A DNA stretch of 64,000 nucleotides from positions 4,460,940-4,524,939 of the forward strand of contig NW_009799101.1 of assembly GCF_000213175.1 (NCBI RefSeq). The letters are read 5' to 3'. This stretch comes from Neurospora tetrasperma FGSC 2508. Lineage: Eukaryota > Ascomycota > Sordariomycetes > Sordariales > Sordariaceae. Positions within the stretch are counted from its first letter, which is position 1. Each line of letters begins with the position of its first letter. A model generated the notes under the pieces. That model made no database searches. It worked only from the letters and a program-made list of their open reading frames with translations, and was not told the origin of the DNA. Below are positions 12,001-23,339 of this stretch, one piece after another. The position numbers and the translations under genes are program-made.

Positions 12001-14310
12001 GGCAATTTGTTTCCTGTCATGATTACTTACCTGTATCAATCTAGTTCGCTTGTCTATTTTGTCAACCCGTGCGCTCCTACAGTGTCTTGCGCTTGATTGA
12101 CATTGCTTGCTTGGATGTTTCCAACCCTCATTCGCATGCGTCCGTCTAAGCAGCAATCACATGATGTATTGCTCATGGTACGTCGCTCGTCATTTCTCCA
12201 TTGCTTCGCTTGTCATGACTCCTACGCGTATAAAGTCCTTGCGTGGCTCTTCGTTCTTCACTCACTCTTGTCTTCCTTTGGCTACGAAGCCGCCCTGTTC
12301 TGTGGCCCTAGCAAAAGCAGCCGATCACGATAGAGACAGTGACAACCTGTACTATGACGATCGCAAGAATAGGCCGGTAGACCTCATCAATTCGTGTGGT
12401 TCAGAAGCTCGTCAAAACCCTCTCTCCCTCTCCAACCTCAAGACTTGGTGATGCTCATCGCAGTCACTCTTCCCAACAGGACCAAAGAGGAGCAGTCAGA
12501 TCGCATATAGGGATCCAGACAAAGGTCAAGCGACATATTTGGAAGGGCGTTCAAGGAAAAACCACGTGATGGGAAGGGGTCTGATGGACCGCCGTCTTGA
12601 TCACTTTCGGCCCGTAGCTAACGGACGTGGCTGGGAGCAGGTTTTCTCGCGATCAACGTTCAGGAGTTAAGTTTACTCGAGACGCTGCGTTACAAGCCTC
12701 ATACTGTCCACCATCGCACAAGATCTGTGCCGGAGTAGTAGGATAGCATGATAGCTGTAATGACAGGCCGATTCCTCGAGTCACCAGCACAGTTGATGGT
12801 AGCTACGTCTGGTATGGGAGTTGGGCATTCCTTGTCTGTCTCAAGATACCCGAGGCTGAAATGGGTAATAACTTCGGGTTGGTTGCTTTCCTACTGAAAC
12901 GGTACGGCTGTTTCTGCCTTGATCATTCCAGTATTGCTTTCTTCGACTTCCTCGGATGCTGGCCGTCTTCTCTACACTGGTACAGAGAAAGTAAAGTACG
13001 TTGACTCCCCAAGTCCTCCTATTTTGTCCTTCTACTTGGCTGTTGTTCGCTCTGCCTTTGCAATGCTCGGCTTATCTACGTTCCACCGTTGGAAAGTATG
13101 CTGTTTCCCAAGTACTATATAGCTGCTTGGTTGTCATGTCCTTTCAGTTCCTGATCAGAATCAGCTGCTGCCGCGCTAGATAGCCTCCTGGGGGCAGTTC
13201 CAGCTTGCACTAAGTGCGGCAAAACACTGCAATGACAGCAAGGCGCCAAGGATCTGTCGGCAACTACCATCGAGCTTGGGAGAACACAATCAAGAAAGTC
13301 TTCTTCATTTCTGCGCAGGCAAGTTGATGGACATGATGACCTATGTGTCATGACAAGAGTGTCAGTGAGGACAGCGGGGGAGGCCGAATGGTCCGGTTAA
13401 CCGACTATGTGCAGGTTGCGGCCCATGTTTCAGCATATATCAGCGAGAATGATACTACTTAACTGTCTGAGGGCCCAGAAACTATAGCAGCAGACAGTGT
13501 TAGTCGCCTATCGTGAACGGCGGGGAGGAGGTCCCATCGACTGCAAACCCAGCCCAGGTTGGATCGCGGGGCGCGCTGATACCACTAGCAAAGTCTACGA
13601 CGAGAGGTCACCAAGATAAAAAGGCCCGACTGGCCAGGCCCTGGGTAGTCGTGGGTTGGGGCGAAGAGGTCCTGCGGCTCGTCTCAGCTCACACGTCCAT
13701 CTTGTGGGAGCCAACGGTCCCATTCTCGTCTGGACGGGTACCCGATTTCCAAGCACCGGCGGGACACAACTTCAGCCCCCCATTTGACTGGGCGGCGCTT
13801 GTGCAGCGCTTGTACCTAGCGGCTCCCCCACGGAAATCTTATTTCTTCTTTTTCTGTTTCGCAACTCGAACTCTGTCCCCATCGAGGCCAACTCAAAGTT
13901 GCCCAAACAGGAGCCGCTGCTTGACTTCCGACACACCCTAGAGCTTTTGCAGTTTGCACATCAGGATGATTCCGCTGCCTTCTCTCTTCACCAGTCCACA
14001 CTTTCCCAAGCCATCCATCGAAACCACAACATACCGACAGTGGTGGATTCTCCTCCCACCAGAGAAACTTCCCTGTCCTTGGTGGTGATTCGGTTTCCAT
14101 TACTGCACTGCCCACGTTGGCACACTCACTTCGAGCGGACGAAGCTCGCGATTTCACGACTTCTTCCCTTCACAAATTGACTCTTGTTGGCTTCCACCAC
14201 AACCGCGAAAGACAAAACAGCCGACACGGGGTAGTCACTGTCGCAACAGAACCACTGAAAAGTCTCCCGTCGAGGTCTCGTCGCTGGATCTCTCGCCGAC
14301 CCCCTCCACC
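9035..14310. other. 5.3-kb spacer without a supportable gene
   Basis: Several open frames of 100-225 codons occur on both strands (for example 9164-9841 plus and 10139-10789 minus). None shows a family motif, coding-like composition or intron signals. No repeats of note. The last few hundred bases lead into the first Cys-rich paralog. Confidence 0.4.
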
Positions 14311-15414
14311 ATGGATTTCGACGCGAACAACAACCCGCCGGCAGAAGTTGTGTATGACAGCTTCCCCGACGACTGGATCACATATGTGGGAACACTGCCG
14401 TTATGTGTGAAGTGTAATCAGAACCACCAACATCTTCCCGGAGCTACCAGATGCATCGAGTGCCTGGGAAATAGGCCTGGTCTCCTACGCAGGAGGGCCA
14501 TGTATCGGATTGTGCATGAGGGAGGCGTTTACTGTAGCAGCTGCTACATCCGTGAGGCCCCCGAGCCTGGACATTCGTGCCCGCGATGCGCCAACTCGAG
14601 AGCAGCGAACAAGCTTCAACGGAAGCTAAATGTCTTGCTGGCAGCGGTAATGAGAAACCTGGAGATGGCGAACAGCGCGGTGGAGGCTGCTGGCGACGCA
14701 GACAGCCTTCTCGTCGCCATCAAACATGCTATGAAGGCCGTCACCATGATACCCATCGTCTACGATATTCTTCAAACCGCGCAAGAGATCTTGGACGATA
14801 TGGCTGAGCTCGATGCGGCAAAGGCAGACGCCGCCACACCGAATATGCTTAGCGTCGTGGAGCTATACCGGGATGTCAGAGGTTGGGCAAAGGATACCTT
14901 TGTTTCCGCCGCCAGTGCTTGGCTAAAACAGGGAAACTTGGGTCAGGCCTTTTTACAAGCTTTATCCAACATCGACGACTTCTTGCCGTCGACACCGCTG
15001 CAGCAGGATGCGCAGAACCATCCTATTCAACAGGGTGACAATTCCTCTCAAGCCCCAGCCCTTCAGCATCACGATGGCCATGCTATGCAGAATGAGAATT
15101 ACGACGCCGCTCAAGCCAAGTGGAACCTTCAGCCAGTTGCTTCTCAAGTGCATAGCGAGGATCAGCTGCATCAGACCAACCTCTTCTACGACGATATTCC
15201 GGATGACGCCGTTCCTGAACTTATGTCTCAACACCCCGACCAAAACCCTCAGCATTAGGACAATCTCTTGATGGACGGGGACAACATCGCTCCACCGATT
15301 GCGCCTAGTGAGACAAACGACAATAATCAACCTGACCCGGACGACATTTTATCCAACCCCTATTACCAGAACCAGCAGTACCATCCCCTATATAGGTGGA
15401 CAGTTGAGTGGTGA
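14311..15414 (+). CDS. Type C Cys-rich paralog; in-frame TAG before an open Q/N-rich tail
   Basis: The product of unknown function begins with MDFDANNNPP. It has four CxxC pairs at C32/C35, C48/C51, C75/C78 and C90/C93, the same eight-ligand plan as the type B proteins, including CIECLGNRPG at the second pair. A helical region (about residues 100-200) and a Q/N/H-rich tail follow. The frame meets TAG at codon 316 (15256-15258) and stays open for another 51 codons of similar D/N/P/Q composition to TGA at 15412-15414. Unlike types A and B, the linker between the first and second Cys pairs has no stop (HLPGATRC). I annotate through to TGA because of the family-wide TAG pattern; the conservative product is 315 residues. 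It is the best preserved type C copy, with decayed relatives at 15.9-16.6 and 17.3 kb. Confidence 0.65.
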
Positions 15415-15929
15415 TCCGCTTGTTTCTTCGAGAGCGGTATCATCTAGGGAGTCAACATGACAGTTTGAGACGCCACCACAGGAGTTGCGGACTGTATGGA
15501 TTGGGGGAGAAGACGATAAAATTACCGGGCTGGATGTACCTCAACTCGATCAATGGCTAAGATTTGCTGTGGTTCGAAATATGGTACATGTTCCATCGTA
15601 CCTGGTGAGAGAGATACGGCCGTCGGTGGTTCAGTTGCTGCTACCTGGGGAGCCTACAGTTAGGCGTTGGTTGGCTTTGGGGTATACTCGAACGGAGTAT
15701 TGTATGACTTTGAGATCTCTTTTACTACACTGCGGCTGGAGAACAAAGCTGTTCCCATCGCTCGTTACCTTAGAATACCTACATAGTTTGTGTATGGTTC
15801 CCTATTTTCGCTCCTAATGATCTTTCCTTGATCCCCTGTCAGTGATCTATGGTACTTTCCTACTCGTACGGTGATCTGTGAGATGGGAGAGCCTTTCCTA
15901 AGCGATATGGCCCTGTAGCTTATGATCCG
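15415..15929. other. Spacer after type C gene
   Basis: An open frame of about 110 codons (15485-15817) has no recognisable motif and no good start. I see no other structure. Confidence 0.3.
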
Positions 15930-16555
15930 AGATCATCAGCACCACGTGGAAGATTCGCTGGGAGAAAACAGCAACTTCATTCCGCCTGGATCCCCTTAAC
16001 ACTTTCAGTCCAATATCACCCACCAACATCACCACAGCGACCATGAGCACCAAGTGGAAAATCCTGTGGCAGGTGATAACAACAACCCTCTTGATGCGCC
16101 TCAATACTCCCAACAGCCTCAGGGCGCCATTGCCCACCAGTATCAAGGTAACCATCAGCACCTATTGGATGATCGGCTGGGAGAAGCCAAGACCTTTATC
16201 CCGCCTCAATCTCCTGCTCAGCCGGACGGCCAGGATACAGTTCACGATATAAACCTTGCGCAGTTTGTTCCAGACTAACCCAGCAGTAACCAGCAGGATG
16301 AAGCCGATCTAATTCTTTACGACTTCGGCCCCAACTTCGATCCACGTGCCGCGCCTGAATAACGCGAACCAAACTGTCATCACGTAGACGACCTCCCTCT
16401 TGCCTCCCCCTTGACGACGACAACCTCGCCATCGATGCTGTACTTGAGCAGCAGGACGACGTTGAGATTTACCCCGACGATATACCATTCGTGAACGAGC
16501 ATTTCCTGAGCCAGCAATACAACCTGCTTCCGCAGGTGGAAAGCTAAGGCCCAAC
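15930..16555 (+). pseudogene. Relic of a Q/N-rich C-terminal arm (type C-like)
   Basis: The translation is rich in Q, N, H, D and P like the arms of the neighbouring paralogs, but it is broken by two TAA codons and a frame change near 16370. Two internally repeated peptides can be read, VEDSLGENSNFIPPGSP and LDDRLGEAKTFIPPQSP, about 90 residues apart. This shows the arm once grew by internal duplication. No Cys module is present. It probably descends from a partial duplication of a type C gene. Confidence 0.5.
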
Positions 16556-17326
16556 ATACAATGGAGAGTGTGCAACTCATATATACTCTATGGAAATTAT
16601 AATCAAAACAATGATGCTACGCCCGATATGTTCCCGGGGATGCGTAGGCCAGGTCGAATATACTCTGCCTAGCAGGCAACTAGTCCCTTCCGCCTGGACG
16701 AACTCCCAAGCAGACCCAAAATCCTGAGTATGTACAGGGGCTGTTGGTAATTTACGTTTTCAAGTCTGCTTGGCGAGCCGGTCCATGCCTTCCTAGCGGA
16801 TTTGTGCGTCAACATTCCGGCGGAGCTCCAGAATTGCCCAGAAAAAGGGTTGAACACAGCAAAAAAGAAAGGAGTTCAGCTCGACTTATTCCGCGCACCC
16901 TAGTCGACTGCCTCATGGCATACTCTTTTTCAGAGCAACCGTCAACGGCACCGAGAGATAGTACGCCTTACGGCCGTCTTACATCTCCTGTTCCCGCTGA
17001 AAGGCCCATCCCACCATCGGACAAGATTGGATAAGCTGTGAGTTAGCAGAACACCAGTTTGGGGGAGCTGAGGGGCTGAAACCAGTTCGCTCGCTTACAC
17101 CACCACCACCAGATGGGGTGTGACATTGGGAGCTTTCCGTCCAACTTGACCCAGCGACTCCATCTGTCATGACAGGTTACGATGTATCTAACATGTGTCC
17201 CTTACCAGAACAGTTCAGCCATCTCTCCAGATCAACGCTTCGAACACCGTCAACTTATCTATCACAACCAAGCGGAGGTTCCCGATTGCTCCCATCCACG
17301 ACCGAAGCACCTTCCAGCATCAAGCC
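16556..17326. other. Spacer, no gene supported
   Basis: Non-coding appearance between two type C relics; nothing recognisable. Confidence 0.3.
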
Positions 17327-17828
17327 ATGGACAACAATCCCGCGATCAATCAGAATCAACCCGCTGTCCACAACCAGGATGTCAATCATCAAGCTGCCGA
17401 CCATCCCTTCGACCATCAGCCGGCTGGATGGCTTAAATATCTCGAGACACTCCCGTGATGTCGCAAATGTGGAGTAAGACACGTACATTTTCCCCAAGCT
17501 AAGACATGCCTGCCTGGACTGCCTGGACAGCAGACCAGGTCTCATGCGGCGCCGCCGCATGAACGAGATTCTGCACAACGGGGGATTCTATTATAGCCGT
17601 TGCTACATACAGGAAGCCGCGCACCGAGAAGAATCATGTGCTCGCTGCAGGGCTTATGAGAGAGGTGGCTGGCTTTCGGAGGAGACTAAACCTACTGCTT
17701 GGACAAGCTCAGGAGAGGTTTCTAACTGCGTTAGACGCAGCGCTGAATGCTGTGGCCGCAGACACGTTCCTGATCGCCAATCGAGAGTCATATAGCGCCT
17801 TTGAAGCTTCTCGTGAAGGGTTCGGTTG
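17327..17828 (+). pseudogene. Decayed type C Cys-rich paralog
   Basis: From an ATG at 17327 the frame reads MDNNPAINQNQ..., then WLKYLETLP. This parallels WITYVGTLP of the 14.3-kb gene and comes just before the first Cys pair. A TGA (17456-17458) follows, then CRKC. The later conserved parts lie in other frames: CLDCLDSRPGLMRRRRMNEI with YYSRCYIQEA and SCARC, then a helical stretch FRRRLNLLLGQAQERF. Thus at least one nonsense change and two frameshifts separate pieces that align with the intact type C gene. No function expected. Confidence 0.7.
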
Positions 17829-18490
17829 ACTTCAAGGACCTCATTCAGTCTCCTTCCATCAACGTCGCACCACAGCAAGCATCACAACGGTCTCATAGAA
17901 AAGGGAATTCGAGTGTTTTCTTGTATCTGCGGCGACAAATCTTTGCGCCAATGATCTTTGTAGGAGGCAGGCAACTCAGCGGCGTAAAGAACCAGGAGGA
18001 CAACTTACTCCCGCGGGACTCAAAGCGGTCCACGAAGACAGCACGGGGCATCTCCTCACACCAGGAAGACAACATCCTGCAGTAGGACGGAAACCTCAAC
18101 CGCCGCGGGCCACAATCGACTGTTCATATCGAATCCAAGAAAATGCCGAATCAAGCAACTGCAACAAGACAATGGACAGAGGCCGACAGATTGTCCAACG
18201 AACAAATGTTCATCAGATCGTAATGATTAGGTAGAGACTCTATTTCACAAGGAAGCGATAATGCCGACATTTATGAATACACAGGCTGCCCGACACAAAT
18301 TAAGCTTTGTGGAGGCAAGGAGGGTTTTGCTATTTCATTGTTTGCTCTGGAGCGAGCCTCGGTGATCTAGCTGGTGGTCAGTTATCGCTGGCTTTGGAAG
18401 ACTGCGAAGTTCGGAGACCTACGGCAAGTTTGCGACCTCTACCGCAGCGGAAATATAAGGAGCGCAACAGGACTTATTAAAATCAACAGG
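17829..18490. other. Spacer, no gene supported
   Basis: May include eroded 3' sequence of the 17.3-kb pseudogene; no frame or motif is defensible. Confidence 0.3.
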
Positions 18491-18527
18491 CCTTGTTGTA
18501 TATCTGTGCTATATATATACAACAAGG
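18491..18527. repeat. Perfect 13-bp inverted repeat (hairpin)
   Basis: CCTTGTTGTATAT at 18491-18503 is the exact reverse complement of ATATACAACAAGG at 18515-18527, with an 11-base loop. It abuts the left end of the MITE-like element and shares its CAACAAGGC/GCCTTGTTG words, so it may be part of a related or nested copy. Confidence 0.8.
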
Positions 18528-18746
18528 CATGTTGAATCTGTAAGGCTTGTTGAACTAAGGGAGGCTTCCGATTGGTCGAAATTGGGTACAAAATAGCAAA
18601 AGCCAAAGACCCCTATAAGAACCTTCTAGAGGTCATTATAAGGGTCTTTGGTTAGTGGTTATTATAGTAGTCTTTAGGAGGTTGGGGGGGGGGTTGACTT
18701 TGGCTGGTTGACTTTGGCTTCAAAGTCCGGATGACTGCGGCGAAAC

Positions 18747-18762
18747 TTTTTCGCGCGAAAAA
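18747..18762. repeat. Perfect 16-bp palindrome
   Basis: TTTTTCGCGCGAAAAA is self-complementary along its whole length and lies inside the MITE-like element. Confidence 0.9.
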
Positions 18763-18769
18763 AACTAAC

Positions 18770-18848
18770 ACCACTTGGAATCGAACTGACAATCTCCAGA
18801 AAGAAGGCAAAGATAAAAACCATTGAGCCACTGGCCCATTGATTAAAA
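18770..18848 (-). ncRNA. tRNA-like relic with Pol III A and B boxes
   Basis: On the minus strand TGGCTCAATGG (18830-18820) fits the A-box consensus TRGYNNANNGG, and GTTCGATTC (18786-18778) fits the B box GWTCRANNC, 33 bp apart as in tRNA genes. The T stem and acceptor do not pair well, so this is not an intact tRNA. It could be a tRNA pseudogene captured by the MITE-like element, or a SINE-type head. Confidence 0.4.
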
Positions 18849-18992
18849 TCAAGATGAAATTTCTCTCATTATATAGAGTGAATTTTGGGGGGGGGGGGGC
18901 GGATTTTAGTGACCGTCTTTAGCGGAGATCTGAACTGTGAGCTAATCGACCAATCAGGAGCCTCCGTCAGCCAACAAGCCTTGTAGATTCAA

Positions 18993-19491
18993 TATGGCCT
19001 ATAAAAACAACAACGCTTCAAAGCCGTAGTAAGCTTAAGAAGGCCTGTTCCCTGGCAGGTTTTTCCGCTACGGTACTATAGTTATTACTCTATTCTGCTA
19101 GCTACCAGTAGCGTACTTGCAATGTACGGCAGATATAACCTATAGGTATTTCCTTTATTTGTAAAATAATTGTTAAATGTCCACATTCAAGCTGTTAGGC
19201 TGTGGATGTGGCGTGCTTTTTTTTTTGTGATTGTTTTTGTTTTCTATCGTTTCCTGCTTTCCCAGCTTCATTTGTGCTTTTCCCCTTTTAACCGCTCAAT
19301 CTTCATCGTTCCTATAACTGCCAAGTTAGAGGTACCTTGAGTTTGAGGTCGTCCTTTACCGACACTTTACGGCTGGCTCTGCCCTAGGTTAGCGGACAAA
19401 GACCTCGCAGCTTCTTCGCCAACAAAGAAACTGGTAGTGATGATTGTTCCCAATACTGAAAGCACAGTACCTCTGGGTAGCCTCGAGCACC
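18993..19491. other. Spacer, no gene supported
   Basis: AT-leaning non-coding DNA between the MITE-like element and the type D gene; probably contains the 3' flank of the latter. Confidence 0.3.
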
Positions 19492-20757
19492 TCAGTACGC
19501 CCACTGAACGCTCTCGCTAAGGACGGCCCCAACGGCACCGGCACTGGGGGGCGGACCCTGTCCACCGTTGCCACCACCCTTGGGAGGGCCACCACTCGGG
19601 CCACCCCTAGGATTGGATCCCGAATCGTCGTTCCTGGTCGCCTTTTTGGACCGTTTCCCTTGTCCCTTTTTCCGTAGAGCTTTGTTGGACTTGCCCATGT
19701 TGAGGCAGGTATTGCAAAGTCCGCCCCCGTCACGGGCGTCCTTGCGAAAACATTTTGAGCAGGGTACTCTTCCAGCGTCCAAGCGTGCGTCCATGCCGTC
19801 GCGAACGTCTCTGGCAGGTGGGTTTGCAAGACAATTGGTGCACTGCCGTACCTTGCCAGTCTGTTTCCACGCCCTCTTGGGAGGGTTGTGGATACAGGGC
19901 ACTCCCTTCTTTCTTGATCCTTGACACAGCCGCACTCGTCTGGAACCAGCAGTGACGGTGGGGGGCTGAGAAATGACCTGAGCAGGCAAGGCCGCAGGCC
20001 GGGGTGTGATGGGGAGTGGTGCGTTGATAAGACCGACGTTCGGACCGTCCCATGTCGGACCCTGGTGGTAGTTGATGTGTACCTGCCCATTCTGGCCAGC
20101 CAGGCTGTCGCCATAATGAGCGCCGCTGCTGATACCGTTGGTGAGATACTCAGCAGGATAATTAGAGGTACTGTCGGTGAAATGGTTGCTTCCGTTGGGC
20201 TAATTGTTGGTGGGATACCCGTTGGAAATGCCTGGATTATTGCTGTCAGAGGCATAATTGATGTTGCTAAGATGGTTGCTAGTGTTGGGATTAGATATTC
20301 CGGTTGCATAGCCGTTGAAGGTGTTGTAGTAGTGGTTACCTCCCCCATTGAGGTAACTACTATCACCAGGGCTGGGATAATAGTTGCTGTGGTTGGGAGA
20401 ATTGGTGGCGAGAGGGTAACCGTTGTTAACAGTGCTAGGCTGGACAGTGCTCATCGCATTCTGGAAGTGTCCACCACCTGCTGGGGTAGGGTCGGCAGTT
20501 ACCACTAATGGTACTTGGATTGGCTCGCGGAGTGGAAGGTGGGCATTCTACGCTGACGATCCTGCTCCATGAGATCCAGCAAAGATGGCATTTTCGACGT
20601 CCAGATTCATGTTGGCGACGTTGTCGACCAGTTCTTGGATGACGATGTCGCCTTGAACCCGCGAAAAATGCTCTTTGTTGCCCTCTTCTCCGTTCTCATG
20701 CGTCTCAACCGCGTTTTTGACGCCATTGCCAGCGCCGGTAGGTGGTTTACCCGCCAT
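19492..20757 (-). CDS. Type D Cys-rich paralog; one long frame crossed by two TAG codons
   Basis: From an ATG in good context (cgccATGG, 20757) one frame runs 421 codons to TGA at 19492-19494. Its only interruptions are TAG at codon 70 (20548-20550) and codon 186 (20200-20202). The N-terminal 70 residues look helical. A region rich in N, S, Y, G and P follows, then the Cys module: C-x9-C, Trp at codon 297 (19867-19869, TGG) within KRAWKQTGKVRQC, CTNCLANPP, CSKCF and CNTC, and a basic tail. The Trp sits where types A and B have TAG. That region aligns with the type B linker (QTGARKC), so Trp is probably the ancestral residue here. The two TAG codons lie elsewhere, in the low-complexity arm, without indels in the frame. 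If they are true stops the Cys module cannot be reached from this start. Function unknown. Confidence 0.6.
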
Positions 20758-21736
20758 GGCGTTGAACCGGCACGCCAACAATGCTAGGATCCAGTGGTCA
20801 GTTACGCGCCGAATGAATCAACAATGAGTCGGTGTTTATACCTTTGGCTAGTCAACGATACGGCGCGCCTTCACTGGCAGCAACTCGATGCTGCCTTCAA
20901 CTCGTTAGAAGACACGAACGACTCGTTCAATCGAGACGCCGTCTTCTAATATTTTTGACTACCAATTTTTTCGCCCGCTCTGTCTAAAGGGAATCCTCGA
21001 TGTAATCGTGGTCTTTTTCCCACGACAAGAGGACGTCTTGGCCTGCAACAGTGTGCGGTTCAACTAGGGTAAAAACGAAGAGGGGGCCTTTTATGTTATA
21101 TTGAATGGACGAAAGTAAAAGAACGCTAATTCGGATCTCCACAGCCACTGGACCTTGATGTGAGAGATTGGTCAATAAAAGGTAGAGGGACAGCGGCCGT
21201 TTGTTTAGGGAAGGCACAGGGAGCTAAGTGGAATGCACGGGCCTACTTTGAGACCTTGAAAAAAACAATAGTGAAAGGCGAACACAAGGTGGTTGGAGTC
21301 GTGCCTTCCCCAAGCCCTCGAGTCTCCCTCTCATCTTCGCTCTTACTCGGCATAGACATCTTGGCGCTAAGTGTCAAAATTTGGTGCTTCCTTATTGGCC
21401 GGTTCTCCTGATAGCTCGGACACTTGGTCAGTTCAAGCAGGCACGCGTGGCTTGGTTTCTATTGTGGCCATTGATATCCAGTCCCTCAATAGCAGAAGCA
21501 GTGGATCCCGTTTCGTCTTGACTTTCCACTCAATCGTCCAACTTGATGTAGCCCTCCATACCGTACTTCAGGGTTAGATTTACCTGCTCTTACCTCTATA
21601 TACGACCCTATCGAATTTGCTCTTTCCGTCGAAGGACTTCCAGGTACCCGCCTACACTGAAGGTACCCATTATCTTCATTCCAATCCCAGCTCGCATTCC
21701 TCGTTACGCCGGACAACCAAATCGCCGACGGCTTTA
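20758..21736. other. Divergent intergenic region
   Basis: Lies between the head of the minus-strand type D gene and the plus-strand 21.7-kb type A gene. It carries a TATA-like box CTATATACGA at 21596-21605, also found at a similar distance before the 24.8-kb gene. No coding frame is supported. Confidence 0.4.
21596..21605 (+). promoter_or_regulatory. TATA-like box CTATATACGA
   Basis: The same 10-mer occurs 141 bp before the proposed ATG of this gene and 147 bp before the ATG of the 24.8-kb paralog (24696-24705). Shared sequence and spacing suggest a core promoter element; unproven. Confidence 0.35.
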
Positions 21737-22501
21737 ATGCCAACAGTGATTTCCTGGTCTCTGATGTGAGTAAATAATTCGTCGATGTCGCGAGCGTGTT
21801 CTCATTCATCGCGCCTCTAATGCGATATCAAGGATCAGAGGCAGTCCGAGAACCAAGTGCAAAACACCCTCTCGTCCGCGCAGCATTCGCATAACGTCGA
21901 AAATGATGACAACAATGTCTTCCACAACATCGCAGACGTCGGCGAGCAATTAACCAACGTCCAAGGCCCTGATATTGAGGAAAACCCCGACGCCGTTGGT
22001 GTTCATCCCAATCTTCTCCGAGACATTCTCGCCGTGGACACGATGTCACGGGCAGAGCTCGTCGCGGCTCTGGAAGTTCTGTCCGCCACCAACCTTCCTG
22101 CGGAAGCGGTCTGTATCGACGTGGAGATCGTCGAAGCCGTCATCACCGCGACCGTTACCTTTCTGCACCATAACCACACCCAATGCATTCATAACGACAA
22201 AGCGACGGGCGAACGCTGCACTGCTCACGCATAGAAGGTGGGAGCAAGGCTTTGCTTCGCTCATCTGCACAACTGTCCCGGGATCAACCTTCGAGTCGAC
22301 ATCCTGATGCGCCAGGTCCGTGGCCACGGAACTTGTTCTGGATGTTATGTGTTGCAGGACGCAGAGAGAGGTATGCTCTGCTTCGAATGTTGGTACAAGA
22401 GTTTCTTGCGCACCGAGCGCCGCAAGATCCGCGAGGTGATTGGTTGGTCGCAAGAGATCGTGGCCGGACTTCGGCGGCTGCTTGCTGCCCTAGGGAATTA
22501 G
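21737..22501 (+). CDS. Type A Cys-rich paralog with TAG at the conserved site
   Basis: Proposed exons are 21737-21765 and 21841-22501, with a 75-bp intron starting GTGAGT. The first exon is the weakest part; the main exon is certain from about 21842. The central part has an acidic helix (AELVAALEVLSATNLPAEAV). The Cys module follows: CIHNDKATGERC, TAHA, then TAG at 22232-22234 (codon 141). The frame continues in register as KVGARLCFAHLHN, ILMRQVRGHGTCSGCY and LCFEC to TAG at 22499-22501. Every downstream ligand of the family (CxxH, CxxC/Y, CxxC) is kept, which is not expected for untranslated DNA. With Trp at the TAG the product is about 229 residues; without it about 140. The TAG context, TAGAAGG, is shared with most type A copies. 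Confidence 0.7.
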
Positions 22502-23159
22502 ATCAACGATGACGGCGGTCGCAAGAGGAGGTCTGTGCAGTCAATAAGTTGAACCAAGGAGGCATTGTAGATATGGACACTTTGACATAACCGTCTTCGC
22601 CCTATATACCTCTGGTGCCTGACTGAAGTCGGTGGCTCTCAAGTTTGATGCTCCCATGGAAGTTCCTGAATTGACTCATCTACCGCGATCATGACTGTTC
22701 TTTTTAGCAAGCGTTGTGACTCATATCAGCAAGCTTTGCGATCGATTGTACAGTCCGACATCTTCGTGGTATATAAAGACGACGGCCAGATCGAGAAATA
22801 AGTCACATTGATGGAATCTATCTCCATTCACAGGTTCCTGCCGTAACTCAAGACGATGCCGAAGTTGCCCGACTCCAAATCATCTCTGTTCTATTCTTCC
22901 ATTTGCTAACATCGCAAATTCTTATAGCGGTGTTACAGGGCTTTTCTAGAGCTTGCGCTGTTAGCGCATCACGTCTTCATGCATGAACCCTTGTAGCGAG
23001 CTTGCTCACTGAGGCCACTTCATCGCAAACCCAGACGCAAAACTTGAAATGAATCAAACTTTCAATATAAACTAAGCACTTCTTCTCAATTACAAACGGT
23101 TCATTTCATGTTCAATTCGAAGCATAGTAAGACTGCCAAATTGTTGAGTGTCCCTTCAG
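22502..23159. other. Spacer, no gene supported
   Basis: 3' flank of the 21.7-kb gene; non-coding appearance. A short tract partly resembles sequence near 26.15 kb, upstream of the shared VCPCS fragment. Confidence 0.3.
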
Positions 23160-23250
23160 CGGGCGGCTTGGCTGGAGTGGGTCCGTTCCATGGCCTGTGG
23201 AAATCGTCGCTGCAGGGGCATACAAAGCCGAATGGCGCCTTCCTCATAGC
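23160..23250 (-). repeat. Diverged duplicate fragment (copy 1), VCPCS-type
   Basis: About 90 bp resemble 26268-26352, including the shared core GCTGCAGGGGCATACA and GGCGCCTTCCT/AGCGCCTTCCT. On the minus strand both encode a VCPCS peptide in the same frame. It looks like the remnant of a duplicated short gene or transcribed region. Confidence 0.5.
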
Positions 23251-23339
23251 ATGTATGTCAGCCGCACACACCTCAACGTGGTAACATCATTCGAAAAGTC
23301 AGCAGAAACGGCAACAACTACCATTCTCACCGTGCCACC

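Larger units (their letters stand above)
18532..18992. mobile_element. MITE-like non-autonomous DNA element with about 47-bp terminal inverted repeats
   Basis: The left end (18532-18578, from TTGAATCTGTAAGGCTTGTT to ATTGGTCG) matches the reverse complement of the right end (18947-18992) with a few mismatches, so the ends form long imperfect terminal inverted repeats. The 461-bp element has no coding capacity. It carries a perfect 16-bp palindrome (18747-18762) and tRNA-like Pol III boxes (18778-18830), and a 13-base G-run (18887-18899) lies near its right end. No convincing target-site duplication is visible. Family cannot be assigned; a transposase source is not in the window. Confidence 0.7.
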
